Positions 16,711-25,412 are shown, counted from the stretch's first letter. The stretch is 43,323 bases of DNA from Thiotrichales bacterium (GCA_012961935.1 DTYI01000133.1:1-43323); one strand, 5' to 3'. Notes: generated by a model from the letters alone, not told the origin. Numbers and translations are program-made.

Positions 16711-17260
16711 CGAACAGCGCAGCCAGTTATTGCAGGTCGCACGAAAATCTATCCACGAGGGCTGTGAGAAAAACGCGCCTTTACCTGTTGATGTGAAAAA
16801 GTTTGAGGCGGCTTTACAAAACAAAGGCGCATCTTTCGTAACCTTGAAAATAGAAGAGGCATTGCGTGGTTGCATCGGCACACTGGAAGCCAGTCGGCCA
16901 TTAGTTCAGGACGTGTCGAGTCATGCTTTTGCCGCAGCTTTTACTGACCCAAGATTTTCGCCCGTCACCCGTGATGAACTGGAATTAATCACCATCAGCA
17001 TCTCCGTTCTGACACCCGCGGAAAAAATTGAATTCAAAGATGAGCTGGATTTGCTGGAAAAAATAAATCCCGGCGTCGATGGTTTGATTCTAGAAGCAGG
17101 CAGGTATCGAGGAACCTTCCTGCCAGCAGTCTGGAAATCGCTACCAGAAAAAATTGACTTTTTACAACAGCTAAAACGCAAAGCCGGGTTGCCGGAAAAT
17201 TATTGGTCAGAAGAGATTAGTGTTTCCCGATATCATACGGTCGAGTTTGCGGAATCATAA
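16688..17260 (+). CDS. amrA: AmmeMemoRadiSam system protein AmrA (AMMECR1 family)
   Basis: AMMECR1-domain protein of 190 residues. The family hallmark appears as ALRGCIGTLEASRPL near residue 59, followed by AFTDPRFSPVTRDEL, ISISVLTPAE and a C-terminal WSEEISVSRYHTVEF. The ATG at 16688 lies inside the end of amrB. The conserved cysteine in RGCIG suggests a catalytic or modification site, but the reaction is unknown. Its stop overlaps by 6 bp the end of the toxin gene on the other strand. Confidence 0.92.
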   Translation: MALIYLTDEQRSQLLQVARKSIHEGCEKNAPLPVDVKKFEAALQNKGASFVTLKIEEALRGCIGTLEASRPLVQDVSSHAFAAAFTDPRFSPVTRDELELITISISVLTPAEKIEFKDELDLLEKINPGVDGLILEAGRYRGTFLPAVWKSLPEKIDFLQQLKRKAGLPENYWSEEISVSRYHTVEFAES

Positions 17261-17584
17261 CTCTGGCTCTCGCAACCATACAGGTATATCACGCTGATTG
17301 TGAAGCATGCGCCAAACGTCAATATGGTCGTCACGCTCTACGTAAAACAGTAGGTAGGGATACTTTTTGATATGCCAAAATCGAAGATCGGGCAACCCAA
17401 GTTCACCTGCATAGCGAGGTGATCCAGATGCGGGGTGACGGCTAATGTGTCTGATGGCTTTCTCCAAAGCCGTGATGAAACCGTCGGCTGCATCAGGCGC
17501 ACCTTGCTCGAGATAGTAAGCTATTGCATCTGCAACGTCCTCTTGCGCTTGAGCACGCCGAAGGACAGGTTTTCCTGTTGTCAC
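17255..17584 (-). CDS. parE: ParE/RelE-family toxin
   Basis: Toxin of a type II toxin-antitoxin pair, 109 residues. It has the ParE pattern: RRAQAQEDVADAIAYYLEQG at the N-terminus, ALEKAIRHISRHPASGSPRY in the middle, and the beta-strand end YPYLLFYVERDDHIDVWRMLHNQRDIP. ParE toxins poison DNA gyrase, and RelE relatives cleave mRNA; the sequence does not settle which. It follows the antitoxin with a 4-bp overlap, the normal order. The C-terminus overlaps the amrA stop on the opposite strand. Confidence 0.88.
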   Translation of the reverse strand: MTTGKPVLRRAQAQEDVADAIAYYLEQGAPDAADGFITALEKAIRHISRHPASGSPRYAGELGLPDLRFWHIKKYPYLLFYVERDDHIDVWRMLHNQRDIPVWLREPEL

Positions 17585-17814
17585 GCTTTTTGTTGGGCAG
17601 ACTTGCGCAGCCTTTTGAAATAATCTGCATCGAAGTGTCCAACAGCTTCAGAGCCTGCCCCGGCAAGCAGCATCTCACGCAAGGCCGTACGATCCTGATC
17701 CTTCCGGATCAGCTCCCGCATGTACTCACTGCTGGTACTAAAACCACGCCGGTTAACCTGTTCATCCACAAAGGATTTTAGTGAATCTGGTAGAGAAATA
17801 TTCATTGTACTCAT
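17581..17814 (-). CDS. parD: ParD-like ribbon-helix-helix antitoxin
   Basis: Antitoxin of 77 residues. The N-terminal ribbon-helix-helix motif MNISLPDSLKSFVDEQV-x-GFSTSSEYMRELIRKD is typical of ParD/CopG proteins that bind their own promoter. The C-terminal part binds and neutralises the toxin. Two in-frame ATGs (17814, 17805) are possible starts. The -10-like hexamer ends only six bases before the first, so translation is either leaderless or begins at the second. Confidence 0.88.
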   Translation of the reverse strand: MSTMNISLPDSLKSFVDEQVNRRGFSTSSEYMRELIRKDQDRTALREMLLAGAGSEAVGHFDADYFKRLRKSAQQKA

Positions 17815-17849
17815 ACCATGATACTAGCTGTTTTGACAAAAATTGGCAA
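17815..17849 (-). promoter_or_regulatory. Putative parDE promoter
   Basis: On the minus strand, TTGCCA (17849-17844) and TAGTAT (17826-17821) are separated by 17 bases and lie directly before the antitoxin ATG. The predicted start site falls at or next to that ATG. ParD normally autoregulates here; I see no clear operator palindrome. Confidence 0.4.
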
Positions 17850-17931
17850 AACTAACAGATTTTCGTCCCTACGCATCGGGGCAGTAAGCCCGTAAGTTGA
17901 ATAACGCAGGAACTATTGCCTGGAGTCCTGA

Positions 17932-19176
17932 TCAGGCTGCCTTCCTGCTGGCAAACTCGACCAGTTTTTTGATCGTTAACCCCTGGATCACGATTGACAG
18001 GACGACAATGATATAAGTAATCGTGACAATGATGTCGCGTTCCTGGCTGGGGGGTAATGATAATGCGAGCGCGACTGAGATACCGCCGCGCAGACCGCCC
18101 CAGGTGAGTATTTTGACGACATGCGGGTGAAAGTCTTTACGCAGCCGCATTAAATTAATCGGGATGCCGACGCTGATAAAACGCGCCAGCAAAACAACCA
18201 GTGCGAGGATTAATCCCGCGATAATATGGTTTCCGGAAAAACTCAGTACGATCACTTCAAGTCCGATTAAAACAAATAAAACCGCATTCAGTATTTCGTC
18301 GAGTAATTCCCAGAAAGTATCCAGGTGTTCGCGGGTGGTTTCACTCATCGCCATGTGACGACCGTGGTTGCCAATAAACAAGCCAGCAACGACAATCGCG
18401 ATGGGGCCGGATACGTGTATTTGGCTGGCGAGTGCGTAACCGCCTGCAACCAGCGCCAGCGATAATAATACTTCGACCTGATAATTATCGACGCTTTTCA
18501 ACATGCGATAAGTAATCCAGCCGATGGCAAATCCAAACACTGCGCCGCCCAGTGCTTCTTCGGCAAATAGCAATGCAATTTCGCTGGCGTTTGCATCTTG
18601 ACCACTGGTTGCAATGCCGAGTAGCACGAGAAAAACAACCACTGCTACGCCGTCATTAAATAATGATTCTCCGGCGATTTTTGTTTCCAGACTTTTTGTC
18701 GCGCCAGCCGTTTTTAAAATACCCATTACTGCAACCGGGTCTGTCGGTGCAATCAGTGACCCAAATAATAAGCAGTAAATTAATGGTATATCAATTCCCA
18801 GCCAGCCAAAAATATAGTAACTGGTGAAGCCGACGATAAAGGTTGTGGTGACGACGCCGATGGTTGCTAAAATACCGACGATCCATTTCTTTTCCAGCAA
18901 GGCTTCCAGGTTGATGTGCAGTGCGCCTGCAAATAACAGGAAGCTGAGCATGCCATGCATAAGCGTTTCGTTGAAGTCTATATTGTTTAGAATTTGTTCG
19001 GCATATTGCTCGCCGAAGCCAATACCAAAATGACTTAGAACAACCAGGATGAGCGAGAACACCAGTGCAATCAGCATAATCCCGATGGTGGTGGGGAGTT
19101 TAATGAATTTGTAATTCAGGTATGCGAAAACGGCAGCGATGGATAGCAGTAAGCTGGCTGTATCAAAAATGCTCAT
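17932..19176 (-). CDS. nhaP: Sodium/proton antiporter, CPA1 (NhaP) family
   Basis: Polytopic inner-membrane antiporter of 414 residues with about 12 hydrophobic segments. Diagnostic motifs are the unwound-helix SLIAPTDPVAVMG, the ion-binding ESLFNDGVAVVVF (the ND pair of electroneutral CPA1 exchangers) and the late LTWGGLRGGISVALALS. The C-terminus ends soon after the last helix, so there is no long regulatory tail. It probably exports Na+ in exchange for protons and would complement the Trk potassium system in ion balance. A 117-bp gap separates it from the toxin-antitoxin pair. Confidence 0.92.
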   Translation of the reverse strand: MSIFDTASLLLSIAAVFAYLNYKFIKLPTTIGIMLIALVFSLILVVLSHFGIGFGEQYAEQILNNIDFNETLMHGMLSFLLFAGALHINLEALLEKKWIVGILATIGVVTTTFIVGFTSYYIFGWLGIDIPLIYCLLFGSLIAPTDPVAVMGILKTAGATKSLETKIAGESLFNDGVAVVVFLVLLGIATSGQDANASEIALLFAEEALGGAVFGFAIGWITYRMLKSVDNYQVEVLLSLALVAGGYALASQIHVSGPIAIVVAGLFIGNHGRHMAMSETTREHLDTFWELLDEILNAVLFVLIGLEVIVLSFSGNHIIAGLILALVVLLARFISVGIPINLMRLRKDFHPHVVKILTWGGLRGGISVALALSLPPSQERDIIVTITYIIVVLSIVIQGLTIKKLVEFASRKAA

Positions 19177-19326
19177 TCGTAAACTTCATAAAATTTTGTG
19201 AATCGCCAGCATACCCGTAGAGGGCAAAATGTAAAGATAAATTGATCTAGATTAAAGCTAGTAATTGTTTTGAATGAGATAATTTAAAGTTCGGTAGTAT
19301 TGATAGTAAGCGAGGCATTGAAATCA

Positions 19327-20268
19327 ATGGGCAAGAAAAACAAAGAACTTAAGCTTAAGGAAAATAAAAGCAAAGGCACTTTGAAGTTGGCCAGGCCAGG
19401 CAAGAAAAATAAAAAGAAAATGCATGGCCGTCTTTCGCGTAAAGCTATTTTCAAGCATGGAAACTATCCGTACAAAGAAAAAATAAAAACAGCCGAGTAT
19501 GAAGCGCGAAAATCCGAGTTGCAGATTGAATTACTGAAAATGCAAAACTGGGTCAAGGAGACTGGTCAGCGGATAGTGATTTTATTTGAGGGCCGGGATG
19601 CGGCAGGCAAGGGTGGCACCATCAAGCGTTTTATGGAACACATGAACCCGCGGGGTGCCAGAGTGATTGCGCTGGAAAAACCGACTGAACGGGAAAAAGG
19701 CCAGTGGTATTTTCAGCGCTATATAAATCATTTGCCGACCGCGGGTGAAATCGTCATGTTCGACCGTTCCTGGTACAACCGTGCAGGCGTGGAAAAAGTG
19801 ATGGGGTTTTGCTCTGCTTCTGAATATCTTGAATTCATGCGTCAGGCGCCGGAGTTTGAAAGAATGTTGGTGCGCGACGGGATTTACTTTTTCAAACTTT
19901 GGTTTTCAGTCAGCCGTGAAGAACAGTTTCGTCGCTTCAGAAAGCGTAAAAAAGACCCATTAAAACAGTGGAAGTTAAGCCCTGTTGACATGGCGTCTCT
20001 GGATAAATGGGATGACTATACTGAGGCTAAAGAAGCCATGTTTTTTTACACAGACACCGCCGATGCACCCTGGACGGTGGTTAAGTCAGACGACAAAAAG
20101 CGTGCTCGGATTAATGCCATGCGCCATGTGCTCGCCAGCTTGCCTTATCCGAATAAAAATTCGGATATCGTGATACCACCTGATCATTTAATCGTCGGGC
20201 CAGCTTCGGTTATTTATGAAGAAGGTGAAGAAGTGTCTGATTCACCCGTTTCCATCATCAGAACGTAA
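19327..20268 (+). CDS. ppk2: Polyphosphate kinase 2 (PPK2)
   Basis: Cytoplasmic nucleotide kinase using polyphosphate, 313 residues from the ATG at 19327. The track uses an upstream TTG at 19300. A lysine-rich N-terminal tail of about 40 residues precedes the catalytic core. Walker A is FEGRDAAGKGGTIKR and Walker B VMFDRSWYNRAGVEKVMGF; lid-like RKKDPLKQWKLSPVD follows. This is a single-domain PPK2 of the class I type. In vivo direction (GDP/ADP phosphorylation or polyphosphate synthesis) cannot be told from the sequence. A small conserved protein follows 33 bp downstream. Confidence 0.92.
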   Translation: MGKKNKELKLKENKSKGTLKLARPGKKNKKKMHGRLSRKAIFKHGNYPYKEKIKTAEYEARKSELQIELLKMQNWVKETGQRIVILFEGRDAAGKGGTIKRFMEHMNPRGARVIALEKPTEREKGQWYFQRYINHLPTAGEIVMFDRSWYNRAGVEKVMGFCSASEYLEFMRQAPEFERMLVRDGIYFFKLWFSVSREEQFRRFRKRKKDPLKQWKLSPVDMASLDKWDDYTEAKEAMFFYTDTADAPWTVVKSDDKKRARINAMRHVLASLPYPNKNSDIVIPPDHLIVGPASVIYEEGEEVSDSPVSIIRT

Positions 20269-20301
20269 CTCATTCTTTCTTAGATCCCTGGGTTTAAAAT
20301 T

Positions 20302-20532
20302 ATGACTGAACAGCAAACTGCACACGCAACCAAAGTCGTTAATCGTTTTCGCGCCATGATCGGAGATACCTGCTCGCAGCTGCTGGATGAAGAGCATTGG
20401 GAAGAGTTGGTGTTGCTGGTTGAATCGGCTATGGATGCCGTCGTGCTCGACGCCGAAGAAAAAATATGCGACCAACTGGAAGATATGGTTAAGAAGATCC
20501 GATCGGATGCAGAGCATTTTGATCGCCCCTGA
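20302..20532 (+). CDS. Small acidic protein of unknown function
   Basis: Unrecognised protein of 76 residues, rich in Glu, Asp and hydrophobic helix-forming residues (EEHWEELVLLVESAMDAVV). It is predicted soluble and largely helical, with one Cys in each half. It lies 33 bp after ppk2 on the same strand and is probably co-transcribed with it. No motif supports a function. Confidence 0.65.
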   Translation: MTEQQTAHATKVVNRFRAMIGDTCSQLLDEEHWEELVLLVESAMDAVVLDAEEKICDQLEDMVKKIRSDAEHFDRP

Positions 20533-20841
20533 TCGGAATTAATAATTCAGATCTGCCAGCCATATAGTTATCGATTTGACCAGCCGTTTTACAGTAAGCG
20601 ATTTCTGCTGAAAAAGTCATACGGGCAGGACCATTGGGAATGGTTGCCACTCATCGCAGTAAAATAACCACTGAAGCTTTTCATAAACATTTTCTTGAGC
20701 CTTATCACGACGTGATTTTTTACAAATAGTTATAAAGGTAGCAGCCAGTTTTGTTTGAGCTGGCATGTTGTCACACACATTTTTGCAGAATATTCTGAAG
20801 ATCAGGATGCTGTCAGATTTAATTAAGTAAAGGGAAAAGAA
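20533..20841 (+). promoter_or_regulatory. 309-bp gap with promoter and perfect palindrome before the polyamine-binding gene
   Basis: No gene is visible. A possible weak terminator, ATCAC-GAC-GTGAT followed by T6, lies near 20705-20725. Closer to the gene, TTGTCA (20768-20773) and TATTCT (20791-20796) with a 17-base spacer make a reasonable sigma-70 promoter. The perfect 12-bp palindrome CAGAATATTCTG (20786-20797) covers its -10 and could be an operator. A good ribosome-binding site (AAAGGGA) precedes ATG 20842. Confidence 0.45.
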
Positions 20842-21906
20842 ATGATGAATCGCAATTTGATCAGCTCGCTTGCTGGCGTGATCCTGTTAATTACCATGCT
20901 TGTTTCATCACCAGTCTTTGCAGAATCACCACCACGTGAATTAGTGCTGCTGAACTGGTCTGAATATCTGGATCCTGAATTAGTTGAGAAGTTCGAGCAG
21001 CTACACAATGTCAAAGTACGTGAGGTTTATTTCGAGAATGATGACCTGCGCGACGAGCTGTTACTTGATACAGATGGCATGGGTTATGACCTTGCAGTCG
21101 TGAACGGGATTATGGTTGATACTTATCGCAAGCGGGGCTGGCTGGCCGTTGCAACCGAAAACAAAATCTCGAACCTGAAGCATGTTGACGAGTATTGGCT
21201 CAAGTCATTCGACGGTGCTGAGGGTTATGCGGTTCCCTACTTTTGGGGAACGCTCGGAATTGCCTATCGTGCGGATCTTGTGCAGACACCTCCAGGGAGC
21301 TGGATGGATCTGTACAAACCCAATGAGCAACTACGTGGGAAGATTGCGATGGTCGAGTCACAACGGGATGCCCTGGGGATGGCGCTGAAAGCACTCGGCT
21401 ACTCAGCCAACAGCATCGACAGCCGCCAGATCCGCGAGGCCATGGAGCTTCTGTTGACCCAAAAGCCCTACGTCAAGAGCTACGGTTATCTTGTGCTGGA
21501 TGAGAATTCCGCTCTTGTCAGCGGTGACGTTGTCATGGGCATGATATTTAGCGGCGATGCACTCATGCTAAAGGAACACCATGATGAGATACAGTACGTT
21601 GTTCCGAGAGAAGGCGGCAACATCTGGGTTGATTACCTGGTGGTATTACAGGGCTCAAAGAACAAGGATCTTGCCTATGCCTTTATCAATTTTCTGAACG
21701 AGCCCAGCCACGCAGCGCAACTCGCTGAGTTTGTGTATTACGCAAGCCCTAACAAAGCAGCTGAAAAGCTGCTACCCGCCGACTTTCTGGAAGACCCTGT
21801 CATTTATCCGAGTGAGGAGGTCTTGTCTAGATCTGAGGCATACACGCCTCTGCCGTTTCGTGCAACAAAAACGCGTAATACGAATTTTGCGCGCCTGAAT
21901 CAGTGA
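20842..21906 (+). CDS. Periplasmic polyamine-binding protein, PotD/NspS-like
   Basis: Exported substrate-binding protein of 354 residues in the PotD/PotF (SBP type 1) family. The signal peptide is cleaved near SPVFA-ES. The mature start ELVLLNWSEYLDPELVEKFE is the classical PotD opening; AVPYFWGTLGIAYRAD and EGGNIWVDYLVV are family motifs. No potABC genes are present. Instead a membrane GGDEF-EAL gene follows by 34 bp, the arrangement of Vibrio NspS-MbaA, in which the binding protein senses norspermidine/spermidine and controls c-di-GMP. A sensor rather than a transport role is inferred. Confidence 0.88.
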   Translation: MMNRNLISSLAGVILLITMLVSSPVFAESPPRELVLLNWSEYLDPELVEKFEQLHNVKVREVYFENDDLRDELLLDTDGMGYDLAVVNGIMVDTYRKRGWLAVATENKISNLKHVDEYWLKSFDGAEGYAVPYFWGTLGIAYRADLVQTPPGSWMDLYKPNEQLRGKIAMVESQRDALGMALKALGYSANSIDSRQIREAMELLLTQKPYVKSYGYLVLDENSALVSGDVVMGMIFSGDALMLKEHHDEIQYVVPREGGNIWVDYLVVLQGSKNKDLAYAFINFLNEPSHAAQLAEFVYYASPNKAAEKLLPADFLEDPVIYPSEEVLSRSEAYTPLPFRATKTRNTNFARLNQ

Positions 21907-21940
21907 TCCATGCAGCCGCTACAGTATTTGGAATTAGCCT

Positions 21941-24403
21941 GTGAAACTTCGAACCAAGATTCCGTTTCTACTCGTTCCGCTCATCGTCCTGTCTCTTCTG
22001 GTGCTTGGATGGTTTGCCTACATGCAACTGCGAGAGGCATCCGAGCAGCGCATGTTTGCAGAGATGAGCGCATCGCTCAGCCATCTCAGAGCACATATAG
22101 AAACGGAAGTCGAGACTGCGCGCGGTAATATAAAGCTTCTCTCTAACCAGGTACTGATCAAGAAATATATCCTGACTGAAGACGAAGAGGAGCGGTATAC
22201 CCTGCTTCAGCCTGTCTTGTTGCGATTGTTCTCGTCCTATCAGGAAGCCTTCCCGGAATATTACGAGATTCGCATTTTCCTGCCAGATGGTTATGAGGAT
22301 GCTCGCCAGACGCGGCCTTACATTGACAATCTCACCGATGAAGAAGGCGGCAGCGCTTTTTTCAAGGCCCTGCAAGCTTCAGGAGATGATATTTTAACAA
22401 CAATATATCTAAATCCTGACAACAAGAGGATGTCCCTGTTTATTGGGAATCCCCTGATTCTTGTTGACCGGGCTGTCGATCCCGTCGGTATTGCTCCAAA
22501 ACTACGTGGTTATGTTGGTCTGACTGTTGACCTCAGTGAGCTGGAGACCCAAATCCGCGATGAGATTATCAGTGATAGCGGCTACCTGTTTGCAACCGAT
22601 GCCGCAGGGAATGTTATTTTTGAGTCTTCCAAAAGACCGGTGGATGATTCCATACCCACAGCATTTGCCGAATCGGTTCTGGAATCAGAAGCGGGTGAGC
22701 CCATGTTGGCGACTTTCAATGGAGAAAGTGCATTTCTCTCAGCAACGCGTCTGCATGATGATCTCAATCTATTTGCAGTCTTGCCAGAAAGTGAGTTACG
22801 CATGGTCAGCTATAAGCTTGCCCTCGTGGTAGCGGCCATCACACTGGTGACCATTCTGGTTACGACACTGTTCATGGTGATGGCGATGGAGTACCTGGTT
22901 ATCCGTCCGATACACCGTCTTCGCAGGATCGCAAAGGAAATTGGTAGTGGCAGCTGGTCTGCCGAAGTTGGAGGTGTGACTGCCAGTGATGAAATTGGTG
23001 ATCTCGCTATGGCGTTTAGGGAAATGGCTATAAATCTGCAGCAATCCGATGAGCAAGTGCGCATTCTTGCTTATCACGACAGCCTGACAGGCCTGCCCAA
23101 TCGTACCATGTTCCAGGAATATCTTGACCAGTCGATCTTGCATGCAAAGAGAAACCAGCAATCCCTTGCAGTGATGTTTCTCGATCTCGACAACTTTAAA
23201 CAGGTCAACGATAGTCTGGGACACTATGCGGGTGATGCTCTGCTGCAGAAAGTTGCACAGCGCGTCACAAAGGTTTTACGCGGAGGTGATTACCTTGCCA
23301 GGGGGAGTTCCCAGAATAGCGGCGAAAAAATTCTGGCGCGGCTTGGCGGGGATGAATTTATTATCCTGTTGCCTGATATCCCGGATTCTCTTGCCGCAGG
23401 TGTGGTGGCCCAGCGGCTTGTCGAGGCGCTCGCCAAACCGGTTATTGTCAGCGGGGAGGCGTGTTATGTGAGTGCCAGTATCGGCATTACCCTCTACCCG
23501 GATGATGGCAGCAATACCAATGAGCTGATTAAGAACGCGGATATAGCCATGTACCATGCCAAGGAGAAGGGTAAGAATAACTACCAGTTTTTTGAGAACC
23601 TCATGAATGTCGCAGCCAGGGAGCGGATGAAGCTCGAAACCAAACTGCGTAGCGCACTGGAGCGCGGCCATCTGGAGCTGCACTACCAACCTCAAATCGA
23701 TAGCCTGACTCACAAGGTGGTTGGCCTTGAGGCCTTGCTGCGCTGGCGGGATCCGGAGGATGGTCTGATTTTGCCGAATGATTTCATTCCAGTCGCTGAA
23801 ACATCCGGTCTGATTCTGCCGATCGGTGAATGGGTTCTACACGAGGCGTGCCGGCAGGCTCGCGCCTGGCAAAATGCAGGCTACCCGCTGCCGTTAATGT
23901 CTGTCAATGTTTCGAACGTCCAGTTCGCAAGGCAGGATGTTGCCTCGATTGTAGAAGCGGCCCTCGGCAGCAGTGGACTGGATCCGCGTTGTCTCGAGAT
24001 CGAGATTACCGAGAGCACCATGATGAGTGATCCGGAAATTGCTGCGCAGGTTCTTGATGATGTAAAGGGGCTTGGGGTTGGTATTGCGCTGGACGATTTT
24101 GGTACAGGCTATTCCTCGCTCGGTTACCTGCGGAGGTTCCCGATCGACACACTCAAGATTGACCGGGGTTTTATCAGTGAGATCGATGAAAAGCAGGCAG
24201 ATGCAGAAATTGTCGGGGCTATTGTCGCCATGGCGCATACGTTACACCTGCGCGTCGTTGTCGAGGGAGTCGAAACGCAGAGTCAGTTGGATATCGTAAC
24301 TGAGCGGCAGTGTGATGTGATTCAAGGCTTCCTGTTCAGCCGCCCGTTGCCGGCTGATGAAATCGTTCGGCTACTGGCTGAGCCCAGTCTAAGAATTGCG
24401 TGA
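21941..24403 (+). CDS. Membrane GGDEF-EAL protein, MbaA-like
   Basis: Bifunctional c-di-GMP enzyme of 820 residues with a GTG start. TM1 is near 8-28; a periplasmic sensor of about 260 residues with Cache-like GYLFATDAAGNVIFES follows; TM2 is near 291-314; HAMP covers about 317-369. The cyclase domain holds an intact GGDEF (469-473), but no RxxD I-site precedes it and about 12 extra residues (RGSSQNSGEK) sit just upstream. The phosphodiesterase domain from about 565 has EALLRW (597), VNVSNVQF, EIEITES, DDFGTGYSSL, LKIDRGFI and VVEGVET, all expected active-site residues. The upstream periplasmic polyamine-binding protein probably docks on the sensor domain. Confidence 0.9.
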   Translation: MKLRTKIPFLLVPLIVLSLLVLGWFAYMQLREASEQRMFAEMSASLSHLRAHIETEVETARGNIKLLSNQVLIKKYILTEDEEERYTLLQPVLLRLFSSYQEAFPEYYEIRIFLPDGYEDARQTRPYIDNLTDEEGGSAFFKALQASGDDILTTIYLNPDNKRMSLFIGNPLILVDRAVDPVGIAPKLRGYVGLTVDLSELETQIRDEIISDSGYLFATDAAGNVIFESSKRPVDDSIPTAFAESVLESEAGEPMLATFNGESAFLSATRLHDDLNLFAVLPESELRMVSYKLALVVAAITLVTILVTTLFMVMAMEYLVIRPIHRLRRIAKEIGSGSWSAEVGGVTASDEIGDLAMAFREMAINLQQSDEQVRILAYHDSLTGLPNRTMFQEYLDQSILHAKRNQQSLAVMFLDLDNFKQVNDSLGHYAGDALLQKVAQRVTKVLRGGDYLARGSSQNSGEKILARLGGDEFIILLPDIPDSLAAGVVAQRLVEALAKPVIVSGEACYVSASIGITLYPDDGSNTNELIKNADIAMYHAKEKGKNNYQFFENLMNVAARERMKLETKLRSALERGHLELHYQPQIDSLTHKVVGLEALLRWRDPEDGLILPNDFIPVAETSGLILPIGEWVLHEACRQARAWQNAGYPLPLMSVNVSNVQFARQDVASIVEAALGSSGLDPRCLEIEITESTMMSDPEIAAQVLDDVKGLGVGIALDDFGTGYSSLGYLRRFPIDTLKIDRGFISEIDEKQADAEIVGAIVAMAHTLHLRVVVEGVETQSQLDIVTERQCDVIQGFLFSRPLPADEIVRLLAEPSLRIA

Positions 24404-24421
24404 AGTGAAAATAAACAGGGC

Positions 24422-24460
24422 ATGACAGCTATTAGTTTAATTGCTATAGTGTGAAACTAT
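24422..24460 (+). promoter_or_regulatory. oxyR promoter with overlapping OxyR-like half site
   Basis: ATGACA (24422-24427), a 17-base spacer and TATAGT (24445-24450) form a near-consensus sigma-70 promoter for oxyR. ATAG-N7-CTAT (24446-24460) overlaps the -10 and start site. This matches one half of the OxyR recognition pattern and fits negative autoregulation; the second half is not conserved. Confidence 0.5.
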
Positions 24461-24485
24461 CTATATCTGCTAATAGATAGCATTC

Positions 24486-25412
24486 ATGACATTAACTGAT
24501 CTTCGCTACATCATCGTGCTTGCGCGTGAACGTCATTTCGGGCGTGCGGCTGAAGCCTGTTTCGTCAGTCAGCCGACTTTGAGCGTTGCCGTAAAAAAGC
24601 TGGAAGATGAGTTGGGCGTCACGTTGTTTGAACGCAGTCACTCAGATGTTAGTTTAACGCCAGTTGGTGAGCAGGTGATTGATGCTGCACAGCGCACACT
24701 AGAGGCGGCAGAAAGCGTCAAACAAGTTGCCAGTGCAGGCCAGGATCAGTTAACTGCGCCACTTAAACTGGGCGCGATTTATACGGTTGGGCCGTATATT
24801 TTTCCTGAGTTAATTCCGCACCTGAAAGAAATCGCCCCGCAGATGCCTTTGATTGTTGAGGAGGGCTATACCGCCGATTTAACCGAGCAGCTTAAACAGG
24901 GTGAGCTGGATGTGATCCTGATTTCCCTGCCTTTTGAAGAACCCAATATCCTGACGCTGCCTTTGTACGAGGAACCATTTGTGGTGTTGCTGCCTGCGGC
25001 ACATCCTTTAACTGCAAGAAAAACACTTTCATCGAAACAGTTAGAGAAGGAATCAATGTTGTTGTTGGGTGCGGGTCATTGTTTTCGTGATCAGGTGCTG
25101 GAAGCCTGCCCGGGCTGCTTGCCGAAATCGGTGCAGGGTGAACATGCCGCAATGGTTGTTGAAGGTAGCTCAATTGAAACGATTCGGCACATGGTGGTAT
25201 CAGGCATGGGGTTAACTGTTCTGCCCTGTACGGCTGCCGGAACTGATCGTTATTCGCAAAGATTACTGGCGATCAGGCGCTTTGTGCGGCCGATACCAAA
25301 ACGAACTATTGCGCTGGCATGGCGAGTCAGTTTTCCGCGACCACAGGTTATCGATGTGATGCGTGAAGCGGTTGCAGCTTGCCAGTTCAGTTGTGTAAAG
25401 CACTTGGTTTAA
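24486..25412 (+). CDS. oxyR: Hydrogen peroxide-sensing regulator OxyR
   Basis: LysR-type regulator of 308 residues. The N-terminal winged HTH reads LRYIIVLARERHFGRAAEAC-FVSQPTLS. The effector domain carries the redox pair C199 (GAGHCFRDQ) and C208 (EACPG), at exactly the E. coli OxyR positions, so peroxide sensing by disulfide formation is well supported. C25 and C209-region residues are otherwise unremarkable. The gene precedes a peroxiredoxin gene by 136 bp, with an OxyR-like site between them. Confidence 0.93.
   Translation: MTLTDLRYIIVLARERHFGRAAEACFVSQPTLSVAVKKLEDELGVTLFERSHSDVSLTPVGEQVIDAAQRTLEAAESVKQVASAGQDQLTAPLKLGAIYTVGPYIFPELIPHLKEIAPQMPLIVEEGYTADLTEQLKQGELDVILISLPFEEPNILTLPLYEEPFVVLLPAAHPLTARKTLSSKQLEKESMLLLGAGHCFRDQVLEACPGCLPKSVQGEHAAMVVEGSSIETIRHMVVSGMGLTVLPCTAAGTDRYSQRLLAIRRFVRPIPKRTIALAWRVSFPRPQVIDVMREAVAACQFSCVKHLV

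Noticed and set aside
20842-21906. Polyamine uptake system
   Set aside because: No potA, potB or potC genes are next to the binding protein, so transport is less likely than sensing.
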